IMG/VR virus record: IMGVR_UViG_3300017770_000005 | Coordinates: 1 to 64,000 of that record | Length of the DNA stretch: 64,000 nucleotides | Source of the DNA: a virus | Direction: 5' to 3' (one strand) | Shown here: in pieces, positions 14,494 through 22,611 of the stretch | How positions within the stretch are numbered: position 1 is the first letter of the stretch | Layout of the letters: every line of letters begins with the position of its first letter | Translations under genes and position numbers: made by a program | Notes under the pieces: model-generated | What the model was told of the DNA's origin: nothing | The model's input: only the letters and a program-made list of their open reading frames with translations | The model's database searches: none

Positions 14494-14518
14494 CACTAAA
14501 TAAAATGCCTGCTATAAT
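14490..14518 (+). promoter_or_regulatory. consensus sigma70 promoter of gp32 with adjoining late box
   Basis: TTGACA (14490-14495), 17-base spacer and TATAAT (14513-14518): both boxes are perfect. A late-type CTAAATA (14496-14502) directly abuts the -35 box, so the same site may serve early and late. CTGC and GCAG flank the -10 box as a short inverted repeat. The leader after +1 (about 14526-14563) is A/C-rich and looks unstructured; GAGGTAA is the ribosome binding site. Confidence 0.85.
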
Positions 14519-14563
14519 GGCAGAGCACACAAGCCACAATACAAACAAACCGAGGTAATCCGA

Positions 14564-15496
14564 ATGTCCTTTTCAAATCTTAAAAAGCAATCATCTCTTG
14601 GTTCTCTGACCTCTAAACTGGTCAAAGAAGTAGAAAAAATGAGCACCAAGAGTGGTGGAGATGATCGTCTCTGGAAACCAGAACTAGATAAGTCTGGTAA
14701 CGGTTATGCCGTGATCCGATTCTTGCCTGCACCAGATGGAGAAGAACTCCCATGGGCAAAGATGTACTCCCATGCTTTCCAAGGTCCTGGTGGTTGGTTC
14801 ATTGAGAACTCACTAACCACAAATGGTGGAAAAGATCCTGTATCAGAGTATAATCGTGAACTCTGGAACAGTGGTAATGAAGCAGATAAGGAAACTGTCC
14901 GTAAGCAGAAACGCAAACTGTCCTATTATGCTAACATCTATGTTATCAAGGACTCTGCAAATCCTTCTAACGAAGGTCAAGTCTTCCTGTATAAGTTTGG
15001 TAAGAAGATCTTTGATAAGATCATGGAAGCAATGCAACCAGAATTTGAAGACGAGCAACCCATCAATCCTTTTGATTTCTGGCAGGGTGCTAACTTCAAA
15101 CTAAAGATCAAGAAAGTTGCAGGTTACTGGAACTATGATTCTTCTGAGTTTGATCGTCCTGCTAATCTACTAAATGATGATGATGCACTAGAAGCAGTTT
15201 GGAAGAAGGAGTACTCATTAGAGTCTCTAACTGCAGCAGATCAGTTCAAGACTTATGATGAACTGAAGACTCGTCTTGACTATGTTCTAGGTAACAAAGG
15301 TACTCCTCGTTTCCAAGATCAGGAAACTGTAGAAGAGGAAGCAGACTTCCGTCGTCAAAACCGTAGTGAAGAAACTTCTTTCACTCCCAAGTTCAATTCT
15401 GCTCCAACTCCTGCACCTGAACCTTCTCTTGAAACTACCACAGGAGAAGATGATGATGCACTATCATTCTTCCAAAAACTTGCTGAAGAAGATTGA
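14564..15496 (+). CDS. 32: single-stranded DNA-binding protein gp32
   Basis: A 310-residue gp32. The N-terminal basic part has SLGSLTSKLVKEVEKM; the core has DDRLWKPELDKSGNGYAVIRFLP, GGWFIENSLTTNGG, KRKLSYYANIYVIKDSANP, EGQVFLYKFGKKIFDKI and NPFDFWQGANFKLKI, all close to T4 gp32. The C-terminus is acidic (TTGEDDDALSFFQKLAEED), the tail that recruits partner proteins in T4. The zinc ligands of T4 gp32 (one His, three Cys in the TTHG...CPVC region) are absent here: TTNGGKDPVSEYN. It binds ssDNA cooperatively during replication and recombination. Confidence 0.95.
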   Translation: MSFSNLKKQSSLGSLTSKLVKEVEKMSTKSGGDDRLWKPELDKSGNGYAVIRFLPAPDGEELPWAKMYSHAFQGPGGWFIENSLTTNGGKDPVSEYNRELWNSGNEADKETVRKQKRKLSYYANIYVIKDSANPSNEGQVFLYKFGKKIFDKIMEAMQPEFEDEQPINPFDFWQGANFKLKIKKVAGYWNYDSSEFDRPANLLNDDDALEAVWKKEYSLESLTAADQFKTYDELKTRLDYVLGNKGTPRFQDQETVEEEADFRRQNRSEETSFTPKFNSAPTPAPEPSLETTTGEDDDALSFFQKLAEED

Positions 15497-15508
15497 GGTT
15501 AACTTATG

Positions 15509-15529
15509 AGAGGGTTTGCTTAACCCTCT
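15509..15529. terminator. hairpin between convergent gp32 and gp53
   Basis: AGAGGGTT, a five-base loop and AACCCTCT form an 8-bp stem just after the gp32 stop and before the end of the convergent gp53 gene. The T run is weak on both sides, so it may act as a bidirectional terminator or as an RNA-stability hairpin. Confidence 0.55.
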
Positions 15530-15559
15530 TAGTTATTGCAGCATATTATAGTTTAATAT

Positions 15560-16213
15560 TTAAATAGATTCTGTATCTTTAAGGGTTCTGCTGATAAAAC
15601 CAGTGGAACCCTTTCTATATGACATGATCTCATCCATATCTTCAAATACAATATTTAAGTATAATGGTTTTAGTATCTTGATTACTCTTTTTTGTTCTTG
15701 AATTCTTTCTTCATATGTGTAATTTGTGACTGGAAAAGAACAATCTTCAAGAGATACATGTTGACCTAAATCACCATCATAGTATTCAACTTTATGGTTT
15801 ACATTCACAACAACTTTTGCTGGAAAAACTACTGTACCATTAGAATTTTTTATTCTCTTAGATTCGTAATGATGAACTTCATATATTGCTTCATAACTTC
15901 CATATTTTTCTAGTAGGAAATCATTATATAAATTTGTAGGCATTGGCCATTCGTTTTGGATATTTAAAATGTTATTAGTAATTAAAACTACCCAATCTAA
16001 ATCAGAATCACCATAAACTTTTTCTGCAACATTGTCTGGTCTTTCATCACCAACAATAAAATAATCTTCAAAGTAAGTTGTTTGACTTAAAATGTCCTCT
16101 CTAAGTTTTGCTCTTCTAAAAATATTTTTAGCATCAACTTTTAATCCAGGAGAACCTATCTCCAGAAGATTTTGATACTTTATGTTTGGTAGTCTTTTAA
16201 AGTAATTTGCCAT
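15560..16213 (-). CDS. 53: baseplate wedge protein gp53
   Basis: A 217-residue protein, MANYFKRLPNIKYQNLLE at the front and VYGDSDLDWVVLITNNILNI with WPMPTNLYNDFLLEKYGS in the middle. This combination is typical of gp53 baseplate wedge proteins of T4-like phages. It helps join six wedges to the hub. It is the last gene of a minus-strand block (gp4, unknown, gp48, gp53) and starts two bases after the gp48 stop. Confidence 0.8.
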   Translation of the reverse strand: MANYFKRLPNIKYQNLLEIGSPGLKVDAKNIFRRAKLREDILSQTTYFEDYFIVGDERPDNVAEKVYGDSDLDWVVLITNNILNIQNEWPMPTNLYNDFLLEKYGSYEAIYEVHHYESKRIKNSNGTVVFPAKVVVNVNHKVEYYDGDLGQHVSLEDCSFPVTNYTYEERIQEQKRVIKILKPLYLNIVFEDMDEIMSYRKGSTGFISRTLKDTESI

Positions 16214-16215
16214 GA

Positions 16216-17655
16216 TTAATATCCTATTTGGTCTGTAGGTATGCCTGTATAATCATCATAATATAGTGGTTCCATTTCTGTAAATGATAATGACATGGTG
16301 TATGCAGTCATCGTTGCTGCAGAATCATTGAAAGTCATATAACTTCCATCAGGAATATAATTAACGTTTACAGATTTCAAAGCACAAACTTTAGGTCTAC
16401 CAATTGATGGGTGATTACCATCACCTGATTGCCCACCTCGATGATAAGAAATTTTATATACATTTGGTGCGAGTAAGAAAAGATTTGTTGACTCTTTCCT
16501 CACTGCCATCGATTGCTTAAACATTCTAATAATTCTTCTGACCATTACTGCCTCAGCAGAGTTTCTTGGTCGTAATTGATATGAGAAAGAAAAATTTCTC
16601 AACTCTGGTTTTTGGAATAGTAAAACCATATTCGGATTTAAAATACCACCACTAGTTCTGGAAAGCATATTTGTTGTTTGAGATGCTGCTTGAGCAGCTT
16701 GCATCGCAATATATTTCTTTGCTTCTACACTCTTACCAGAAAGAGCAGTTTTTGCATTAGCTAAAGATTTACCAAGACCTCTACCACCATCAATAATAGC
16801 ACCATAAGCTGCCTCATATGCAAATGCTTTTAAAGGATTTACTTCATTATTTCCCCAACCAACAGCATTACCATCTTCAGCACCACCCGATATAGACAAA
16901 TAGCACGTTCCTTCTAATTTACCAAGACCTGCAGAATCAAAACCTATTTGACCTGCACTTTTAAATGTCTGGGGTTCATATCTATGTGTTGCAAATTTTA
17001 TATAATCTTGTTCAAGTTTAACCATTTTTTCAGGAAACTGTAACGTACCAAAATCCCTAGATTGTGATTTGAATGTTATTGGATTCGCAGATTCGTAGGC
17101 AGTTTCTTGACTTGTATCTTCATTTGTTTCACCATCAGTATCATCATCGGAACCAGTGTCATCATCTTCTTCTGAAGTTTCAACCTCTGTGGCAGTTAAA
17201 GAGTTTGATTCTATTTCTGTAACAGTTAATGCACTACTAGATATCAGTTTTTGTTGATCCTCAATCGATAGATTAGCATTTCTTTTTTCTGTACCATTTC
17301 TCTGCAAATCATCATTCCCACCATTAGCCATCGCAGAATTTAATTTACTTTGACTAATATTTTGACCACCAGGAAGATTTTTTGTAGATTGTAGTAATGC
17401 TTCTTTGTCTGTAATAGTAATTTGTCCGTTAGATTTGACGGATCCACCTCTTCCAATTAATGTTTCTGTACCATTAATTGTTGTATAAATTTCATATCCA
17501 CCATCTTGCTTTACTAGTTGGTCTGCTCCACCATCACTAGAAGTTGGAAACCTATAGATTATTGGTATATTAAATTTTTTATTTTGTACTCTAGAACCCT
17601 TGCCCACATTAATATCTAGACTCAGAGTATGTTCTTTTTTCTCTTTGTATGTCAT
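16216..17655 (-). CDS. 48: baseplate tail-tube cap protein gp48
   Basis: A 479-residue protein, longer than T4 gp48 (about 364). The N-terminal 200 residues are variable and acidic, with a Glu/Asp/Thr-rich stretch at about 155-190. The C-terminal half (GGILNPNMVLLFQKPELRNFSF, then AVMVRRIIRMFKQSMAV) has the tail-tube-like beta pattern and conserved NPNM..F motif of gp48. gp48 sits on the hub and, with gp54, seeds the tail tube. A CTAAATA box lies upstream inside the end of the neighbouring gene. Confidence 0.75.
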   Translation of the reverse strand: MTYKEKKEHTLSLDINVGKGSRVQNKKFNIPIIYRFPTSSDGGADQLVKQDGGYEIYTTINGTETLIGRGGSVKSNGQITITDKEALLQSTKNLPGGQNISQSKLNSAMANGGNDDLQRNGTEKRNANLSIEDQQKLISSSALTVTEIESNSLTATEVETSEEDDDTGSDDDTDGETNEDTSQETAYESANPITFKSQSRDFGTLQFPEKMVKLEQDYIKFATHRYEPQTFKSAGQIGFDSAGLGKLEGTCYLSISGGAEDGNAVGWGNNEVNPLKAFAYEAAYGAIIDGGRGLGKSLANAKTALSGKSVEAKKYIAMQAAQAASQTTNMLSRTSGGILNPNMVLLFQKPELRNFSFSYQLRPRNSAEAVMVRRIIRMFKQSMAVRKESTNLFLLAPNVYKISYHRGGQSGDGNHPSIGRPKVCALKSVNVNYIPDGSYMTFNDSAATMTAYTMSLSFTEMEPLYYDDYTGIPTDQIGY

Positions 17656-17672
17656 CTAGTGGATGCTGTTAT

Positions 17673-18020
17673 TCAGCTATTTAGTATTGTTTTTTGATAT
17701 GGTATTGATTTCATATATTCAATCTCTTCATTATATACCCGATGAACTTTACCAATAACTTCTTGCCAAGTATATCGTCTTGGCATACTTAAATGAAAGT
17801 TCAACCCAGTGAATCCCCAAGAATGAATAGAAGTGCAGGCAATTAATGGATGTTGATCGTAAATAATGTTGGGAGTTTTTGCAAGATAAACAAATGTATA
17901 ATAATTTCCTGGTTCTGGAATATATTCAGACTCGGTGAATACTTCAAGAACTGCAGTCATATAATCATCTGGATCAGAAAAGGTATCGATTAGTGCTCCT
18001 AATTCTGCAGTGCGATTCAT
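17673..18020 (-). CDS. conserved structural-module protein of unknown role
   Basis: A 115-residue protein between gp4 and gp48. It has YYTFVYLAKTPNIIYDQHPLIACTSIHSW followed by GFTGLNFHLSMPRRYTWQEV, split here by a short link. The pattern YDxxPLI...GxxGLNxH is one I associate with small proteins encoded among head and tail genes of several myoviruses, but I cannot name its job. The start overlaps the gp4 stop by 4 bases. A role in tail or neck completion is a guess from position only. Confidence 0.6.
   Translation of the reverse strand: MNRTAELGALIDTFSDPDDYMTAVLEVFTESEYIPEPGNYYTFVYLAKTPNIIYDQHPLIACTSIHSWGFTGLNFHLSMPRRYTWQEVIGKVHRVYNEEIEYMKSIPYQKTILNS
17678..17684 (-). promoter_or_regulatory. 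late-type promoter box (CTAAATA) for gp48
   Basis: On the minus strand CTAAATAG lies about 23 bases before the gp48 start codon, within the last codons of the upstream gene. Confidence 0.45.
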
Positions 18021-18466
18021 CTCTTAATGCCAAGTTCGTTTTCTGTTATGATTTTAAATTCAAGTAAACGATCAGCACAAAATTCTGATGCTGCTCTCCA
18101 TTTTGCTTGGTTTACTGCGTATGTTTTTACCTCATACAACCATGATTTAGTCTTACGTTTTGGTTTTGGGTTAGGTTGTTGTGTTTGTTTATGTGGTTTT
18201 ACTTCAATTACATACTTTTTAATTTTACCATCTCTTTCACGAACCTTAACGAAAAAATCTGGAAAGTATTTGTGAACTCGATTATCAACAGGAGAACGAT
18301 AGGGTATCCAAAACTCTTCACTACCCCATTCTAAAATACTTTCATTAGTATCACACCAATTGCAGAATCTCCTTTCCCACGAACTTCTACAAATTATATT
18401 ATTTACATCACCCACATACTTTTGAGTGTTTGAAGGTTTAAATCTACTCTTGATGCTTTTCGACAT
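18017..18466 (-). CDS. 4: head completion protein gp4
   Basis: A 149-residue protein: SRFKPSNTQKYVGDVNNIIC, RSSWERRFCNWCDTNESILEW, GSEEFWIPYRSPVDNRVHKY and FPDFFVKV...YVIEVKPHKQTQQP. This is the gp4 (gp50) head-completion family, which has a TnsA-like nuclease fold; PDF and E-V-K are the metal-site motif. It finishes filled heads before tail joining. An exact TATAAATA late promoter lies 30 bases upstream on the same strand. Confidence 0.85.
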   Translation of the reverse strand: MSKSIKSRFKPSNTQKYVGDVNNIICRSSWERRFCNWCDTNESILEWGSEEFWIPYRSPVDNRVHKYFPDFFVKVRERDGKIKKYVIEVKPHKQTQQPNPKPKRKTKSWLYEVKTYAVNQAKWRAASEFCADRLLEFKIITENELGIKR

Positions 18467-18495
18467 CTCTTATACATAGTATAACGAAGTATCTT

Positions 18496-18503
18496 TATTT
18501 ATA
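18496..18503 (-). promoter_or_regulatory. T4-type late promoter TATAAATA
   Basis: On the minus strand the exact T4 late consensus TATAAATA lies 30 bases upstream of gp4, in the short divergent gap with gp54. It should drive the gp4-gp48-gp53 block. Confidence 0.75.
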
Positions 18504-18508
18504 GTGTA

Positions 18509-19279
18509 ATGGCAGCCACTGGACCAAAGAAATTTAGTATGGCTGATGTCAAAGCCAGGATGGGTAACTATGCATCCACTAACTATTATCACGTATATTT
18601 TAAAATACCAAGTAAAGCAGAACAATTCGTAAAAGCACAGTATGGAGTCAATACATCACAATATCAAAATTTAGTAGAAATTGCTTGTATTGATACTACG
18701 TTACCAGGTTCTAGTCTTGTAACTCATGAAATTACAAATGATTATACTGGAATTACTGAGAGACATGTATATCGTAGACAATTTGACGGTAAAATTGATT
18801 TTACGTTTGCCATTGATAGGGAATATACTCTCCTAAGAATGTTTGAAGGATGGATGGGATATATTGGTGGTGAAAATGATCCACAAAACTTTTATAATAG
18901 GGATCAGATCAACGAAAGTTATAGAGTCCCTTTTACGAATGACTATATGTGCCAAAATTTATCCATTGTTAAGTATGAAAAGGATAGTTTCTCTCCATCA
19001 GGATCTAAAAAATCACTAAAATATACTTTTTTAAATGCGTTTCCGATTGCTATCACAAGTATTCCAATATCTCAAGGACCAACTGACTTCTTGACAATGA
19101 CTGTAACTATGGATTATCAAAAGTACTTCACCGAACCTATTCAGGGTAATTCCAGTTCTCCTGGTGAAGAAAAACCTAAAGCATCCGATGAAAATGTCGG
19201 AGCTGAGACTACTGCAGCAACACCTGGAGCAAACGGTCTCATAGGAGATGGGTATGATCCATACCAAGGATTTGCCTAA
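18509..19279 (+). CDS. 54: baseplate tail-tube initiator gp54
   Basis: A 256-residue protein with the tail-tube-like fold: FSMADVKARMGNYASTNYYHV, IACIDTTLPGSSLVTHEITN, DYTGITERHVYRRQFDGKID and FTFAIDREYTLLRMFEGWMGYI. In this position, divergent from gp4 and before gp26, it fits gp54, which starts tail-tube polymerisation on gp48. The last 50 residues are polar and low-complexity (SSPGEEKPKASDENVGAE...). A major tail-tube paralogue is the main alternative. Confidence 0.72.
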   Translation: MAATGPKKFSMADVKARMGNYASTNYYHVYFKIPSKAEQFVKAQYGVNTSQYQNLVEIACIDTTLPGSSLVTHEITNDYTGITERHVYRRQFDGKIDFTFAIDREYTLLRMFEGWMGYIGGENDPQNFYNRDQINESYRVPFTNDYMCQNLSIVKYEKDSFSPSGSKKSLKYTFLNAFPIAITSIPISQGPTDFLTMTVTMDYQKYFTEPIQGNSSSPGEEKPKASDENVGAETTAATPGANGLIGDGYDPYQGFA

Positions 19280-19285
19280 TAAATA
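19278..19285 (+). promoter_or_regulatory. late-type promoter box (AATAAATA)
   Basis: AATAAATA overlaps the gp54 stop codon and lies 22 bases before the gp26 start. Confidence 0.5.
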
Positions 19286-19306
19286 AAATTACTGAGTTGA
19301 AATACT

Positions 19307-20041
19307 ATGCCATTACCAACAATTGCTACACCAACGTTTGAACTAGAGTTACCTTCAACAGGACAAACGATTGAATATAGACCATTCCTAGTTAAAGAAG
19401 AAAAGGTTCTCCTATACGCATTGGAGTCTGAAAGTCAGAAACAAATTAGTAATGCAGTGAAGACTGTTATTAAAAATTGTATCAAAACAAAAGGTATCAA
19501 GGTTGAAAAACTTCCAACCTTTGATATTGAATACCTATTCTTGAACATTCGTGGAAAATCTGTTGGAGAAGATATTGAGGTTAATTTAATTTGTCCCGAT
19601 GACGGTGAGAGTACTGTCACTGTTCAAATTAATGTTGATGATATTGAAGTTCATAAGGAAAAAGGTCATGATCAACAGATCAGACTAGATGATACTATTA
19701 TGCTTGAGATGGCATATCCATCACTAACACAGTTCGTTAAAGATAACTTTGATTCTGAAACTGAAGCAGATAGATCTTTTGATTTAATTGCAACATGTAT
19801 TGACAAAGTTTATACTGAAGACGAAGTTTGGGAGGCTGCAAACTGCACTAAGAAAGAACTTATGGAGTTTGTTGAGCAAATGAATTCAACACAATTTAAA
19901 AAGATTGAAGATTTCTTTACCAGTATGCCCAAACTATCCCATACTGTAAAGATTGTAAATCCAAATACAAAAGTTGAAAGTGAAGTTGTACTTGAGGGTC
20001 TAGCATCTTTTTCGCATAGGCATGATCCATATGGATCTTGA
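19307..20041 (+). CDS. 26: baseplate hub protein gp26-like
   Basis: A 244-residue protein: MPLPTIATPTFELELPSTGQ, YRPFLVKEEKVLLYALESES, TFDIEYLFLNIRGKSVGEDI and CPDDGESTVTVQINVDDIEV match the T4 baseplate protein family that includes gp26. The C-terminal part is helical (ELMEFVEQMNSTQFKKIEDFF). gp26 takes part in hub assembly. The last bases overlap a small reading frame of gp51 type. Confidence 0.75.
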   Translation: MPLPTIATPTFELELPSTGQTIEYRPFLVKEEKVLLYALESESQKQISNAVKTVIKNCIKTKGIKVEKLPTFDIEYLFLNIRGKSVGEDIEVNLICPDDGESTVTVQINVDDIEVHKEKGHDQQIRLDDTIMLEMAYPSLTQFVKDNFDSETEADRSFDLIATCIDKVYTEDEVWEAANCTKKELMEFVEQMNSTQFKKIEDFFTSMPKLSHTVKIVNPNTKVESEVVLEGLASFSHRHDPYGS

Positions 20042-20201
20042 GAATTATTTCCGTCTCAATTTTGCCTTGATGCAGTACCATAAATATTCATTAACTGAGA
20101 TCGAGAATATGATTCCGATCGAACGTGACATCTACGTTATGCTACTTCAACAACATCTTGATGAAGAGAAGTTAAAACAGCAGACAGCAAATGGCATCTA
20201 G
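20031..20201 (+). CDS. small hub-assembly protein (gp51-like)
   Basis: A 56-residue frame starting MDLENYFRLNFALMQYHKYS and continuing LTEIENMIPIERDIYVMLLQ. It overlaps gp26 by 11 bases and the next long gene by 11 bases, in different frames. The FxLNFxLMxYHKYSLxEIExMIPxERDIY pattern resembles small gp51-type hub-assembly proteins and tail-assembly chaperones that follow gp26-like genes. Assignment is by pattern and position. A -1/+1 frameshift fusion with gp26 is a possibility I could not test. Confidence 0.6.
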   Translation: MDLENYFRLNFALMQYHKYSLTEIENMIPIERDIYVMLLQQHLDEEKLKQQTANGI

Positions 20202-22611
20202 GACTAGCACCGATCCACTAGAAATACTCTTAGAGATGGGTGTAGACCTAGATAATCTCTCTGGTGAGGAAGATTATCTTAGTGCCTTGATGGAGGCGGC
20301 AGCAACTATTGAATTCTTGACAAAAGGAAGTGGTGATGAACGTAGTGCTGCCCTTAGAAAAGAAATTATAGCAGTAAGAAAGAAAAGAAAAGCAGCAGAT
20401 CCAAAGTTTAAAGCAAAAACTGCAAAAATATCTAAGAGTTCTTTTAAACCAAAGCAGGCACCTAAACAGAAAGTATTACCTTCAAGTGCTCTTGTTCCGT
20501 ATCAGAGTCCAGAGAATAAACCTGAGGAAGAGAGTGGAAATAAAAAAACAAAAAATGAACTTGTAAAGTCTGATAAAAGTGAAAGTATTTTTTCTAGTAT
20601 TCTGAAGAATATCATTGCAATAAAAGGTCTCATTAAGGAAAGACTTAATGTAACTAAGAGTATCAGAAATGCTGAGAGAAAGAACCTTCTGAAGCAGAAA
20701 AGAAAAGCAAAAGAAGATTTGTTAGAAAAGGATAAGAAAGGAAATGGTTTCCTCAAAAAATTAAAAGGTGCTTTACCTCGATTAAACATATTTGATGCAA
20801 TATTTAATTGGATCAAGAATGTAGTTCTAGGTAGAATTCTTATCAAGATCATTGATTGGATGTCAGATCCAAAGAATAAGAAAAAACTTGATACTCTTGG
20901 TAGGTTCTTAAAAGATTGGTGGCCAGCACTTACTGCTGCATTTGTATTGTTTGCTACTCCATTGGGTGCTTTTATTAGAACCGTAGTAAGTGGAATGGCA
21001 AGACTTACTGCGTTCTTAGTACGAAGAGCAATACCTGCGTTAATAGGTTTTGCAGCAAAGAATCCACTTGCAGCTGCTGCAGTTGCCACTGCCATCGGTG
21101 CTGGTGTTTTAGCATATAGAGCTAAGGATGGCACTGAACAGCAACTAGAAGAGAAAGGTCTGAGTGATGCTACTCCAAAGGAGCAAGCAGATGAACTATC
21201 AAAACCTGGTAGTATTATGGAAACATTTACTAGGGGTCTACTACCTTCTTTGAATGATAAACGAGAAGGATATTCTGGTGGTGGTATGGCTCGTGGAACT
21301 GATACTGTTCCTGCCATGCTCACTCCAGGTGAGTTTGTAATGAGTCGTGGTGCTGTTGATAAGTTTGGTAGTGGTTTTATGGAATCTATCAATGCTGCTG
21401 GTGGTGGTACAAATAAACCAAAAATAATGAGTGGAACCACATATGCATCAGGTGGTGGTAGTGTTATTGCGTCCGATTCTAAAGTGAGTTATTATGATCC
21501 ATCTCTTGGTGGAATTAATGCGAGTGGTGCTAAAACTGCTAGTGGTCTACCTGCTACTTCTACTGGTGAAGGATATAAACCAGAGGTATTTTCTGCTGCA
21601 GCATTTCCACCATTACTAAAACTTCTTCCCAGTGATATGACAGCACCTGCACAAGGTTTCCCTGGAGGTAGAACATTAAAAAGTCCATTCCAGGTTGTTG
21701 TTACCAAAGGTGATAAAAAGGCAGTTGTGCGTGTCAATGATGTTGGTCCTGGTGTTGAAGGACACGCAGATAATCATATGCTAGATTTTAGTGTTGCTAC
21801 TAAAAATTATCTAGGAACAGGAAGTGGTGGATTTGATATTCACATGGCAAAGAGTAATGCTAAATTGGGACCAATCGATAAAGATAAAAATATTTCCAAC
21901 TTTACAATCAAGTTTGACGGATTGAAAAATTATGGTGGTTATGTTCTTCCTAGTCTTGATAGCATTCCCAACTATAGTCAAGAAAAAGAAACTAAGAAAG
22001 AGTATAAAGTTGGTGATCTTGTACAAAAGACTACAGGTGGCAAAACTAGAATCCTAGTATTCGATGGTCAAGGATGGGCAGATGCTAGAAACCCGAGGGC
22101 AGCAACATCTCAAGGAACTGTTACAACTACACTAGGTGGTAGATCTGCATCTGAAAGTCGAGCTAATAGTGGTATTATGAGTAGTCTAGAAGGTATAGAT
22201 TTCTCAGATCTAAGAGGAACTTCTGCTTTTAGTGATATTTTTGCTGGAGCAAGACAGAGTTTAGGAACAGAAGGACCAACATTTACTCCATATGTAAACT
22301 CTTTAAGTGATTCACCAAGTACATCAATTCAAAACAATAATACTACTAATACATTTAAGTCTGATGGTAGACAACAACTCATCCCATTTCCTTTGGAGAG
22401 ACTTTCTCCAATCGATAACTTAAAACGTCAACCTCTAAATTCAGTTGAAACTATAGATCTTGATCCAATTACATCGGCATTTGGACCACCATCTTCAAAT
22501 CCCACAAACTCACCACATGATCCAGAATTTCCAACAATTTCAGAATCCAAAGAGTCGGTAATTGTGAGAGAAATGGTTCTTCTAAACACTCTTGGAGGTG
22601 ATGGAGAATGA
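20191..22611 (+). CDS. tape-measure/hub protein with RlpA-like domain
   Basis: An 806-residue protein. Residues 1-100 are charged; 130-200 form Lys-rich helices. Hydrophobic helices follow at about 205-310 (FDAIFNWIKNVVLGRILIKI, ALTAAFVLFATPLGAFI, AAAAVATAIGAGVLAY). GTDTVPAMLTPGEFVMSRGA at about 369 is a motif typical of tape-measure proteins. A double-psi-barrel RlpA-like domain lies at about 430-540 (KVSYYDPSLGGINASGAKTA, VVRVNDVGPG, MLDFSVATKNYLG). RlpA-type domains cut or bind peptidoglycan. The C-terminal motif LEGIDFSDLRG is shared with the next gene. It may be the gp29-position tape measure. Confidence 0.7.
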   Translation: MASRTSTDPLEILLEMGVDLDNLSGEEDYLSALMEAAATIEFLTKGSGDERSAALRKEIIAVRKKRKAADPKFKAKTAKISKSSFKPKQAPKQKVLPSSALVPYQSPENKPEEESGNKKTKNELVKSDKSESIFSSILKNIIAIKGLIKERLNVTKSIRNAERKNLLKQKRKAKEDLLEKDKKGNGFLKKLKGALPRLNIFDAIFNWIKNVVLGRILIKIIDWMSDPKNKKKLDTLGRFLKDWWPALTAAFVLFATPLGAFIRTVVSGMARLTAFLVRRAIPALIGFAAKNPLAAAAVATAIGAGVLAYRAKDGTEQQLEEKGLSDATPKEQADELSKPGSIMETFTRGLLPSLNDKREGYSGGGMARGTDTVPAMLTPGEFVMSRGAVDKFGSGFMESINAAGGGTNKPKIMSGTTYASGGGSVIASDSKVSYYDPSLGGINASGAKTASGLPATSTGEGYKPEVFSAAAFPPLLKLLPSDMTAPAQGFPGGRTLKSPFQVVVTKGDKKAVVRVNDVGPGVEGHADNHMLDFSVATKNYLGTGSGGFDIHMAKSNAKLGPIDKDKNISNFTIKFDGLKNYGGYVLPSLDSIPNYSQEKETKKEYKVGDLVQKTTGGKTRILVFDGQGWADARNPRAATSQGTVTTTLGGRSASESRANSGIMSSLEGIDFSDLRGTSAFSDIFAGARQSLGTEGPTFTPYVNSLSDSPSTSIQNNNTTNTFKSDGRQQLIPFPLERLSPIDNLKRQPLNSVETIDLDPITSAFGPPSSNPTNSPHDPEFPTISESKESVIVREMVLLNTLGGDGE
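22186..22254 (+). repeat. 69-bp direct repeat, copy 1
   Basis: Codes for LEGIDFSDLRGTSAFSDIF and a few more residues. Copy 2 at 25608-25676 differs at about five bases. The repeat links the C-terminal ends of the two long hub proteins. Confidence 0.85.

Noticed and set aside
20502-21440. 312-residue minus-strand frame inside the first long hub gene
   Set aside because: It is a shadow frame: low-complexity Leu/Ser/Phe composition, no ribosome site, fully inside a gene with clear domains.
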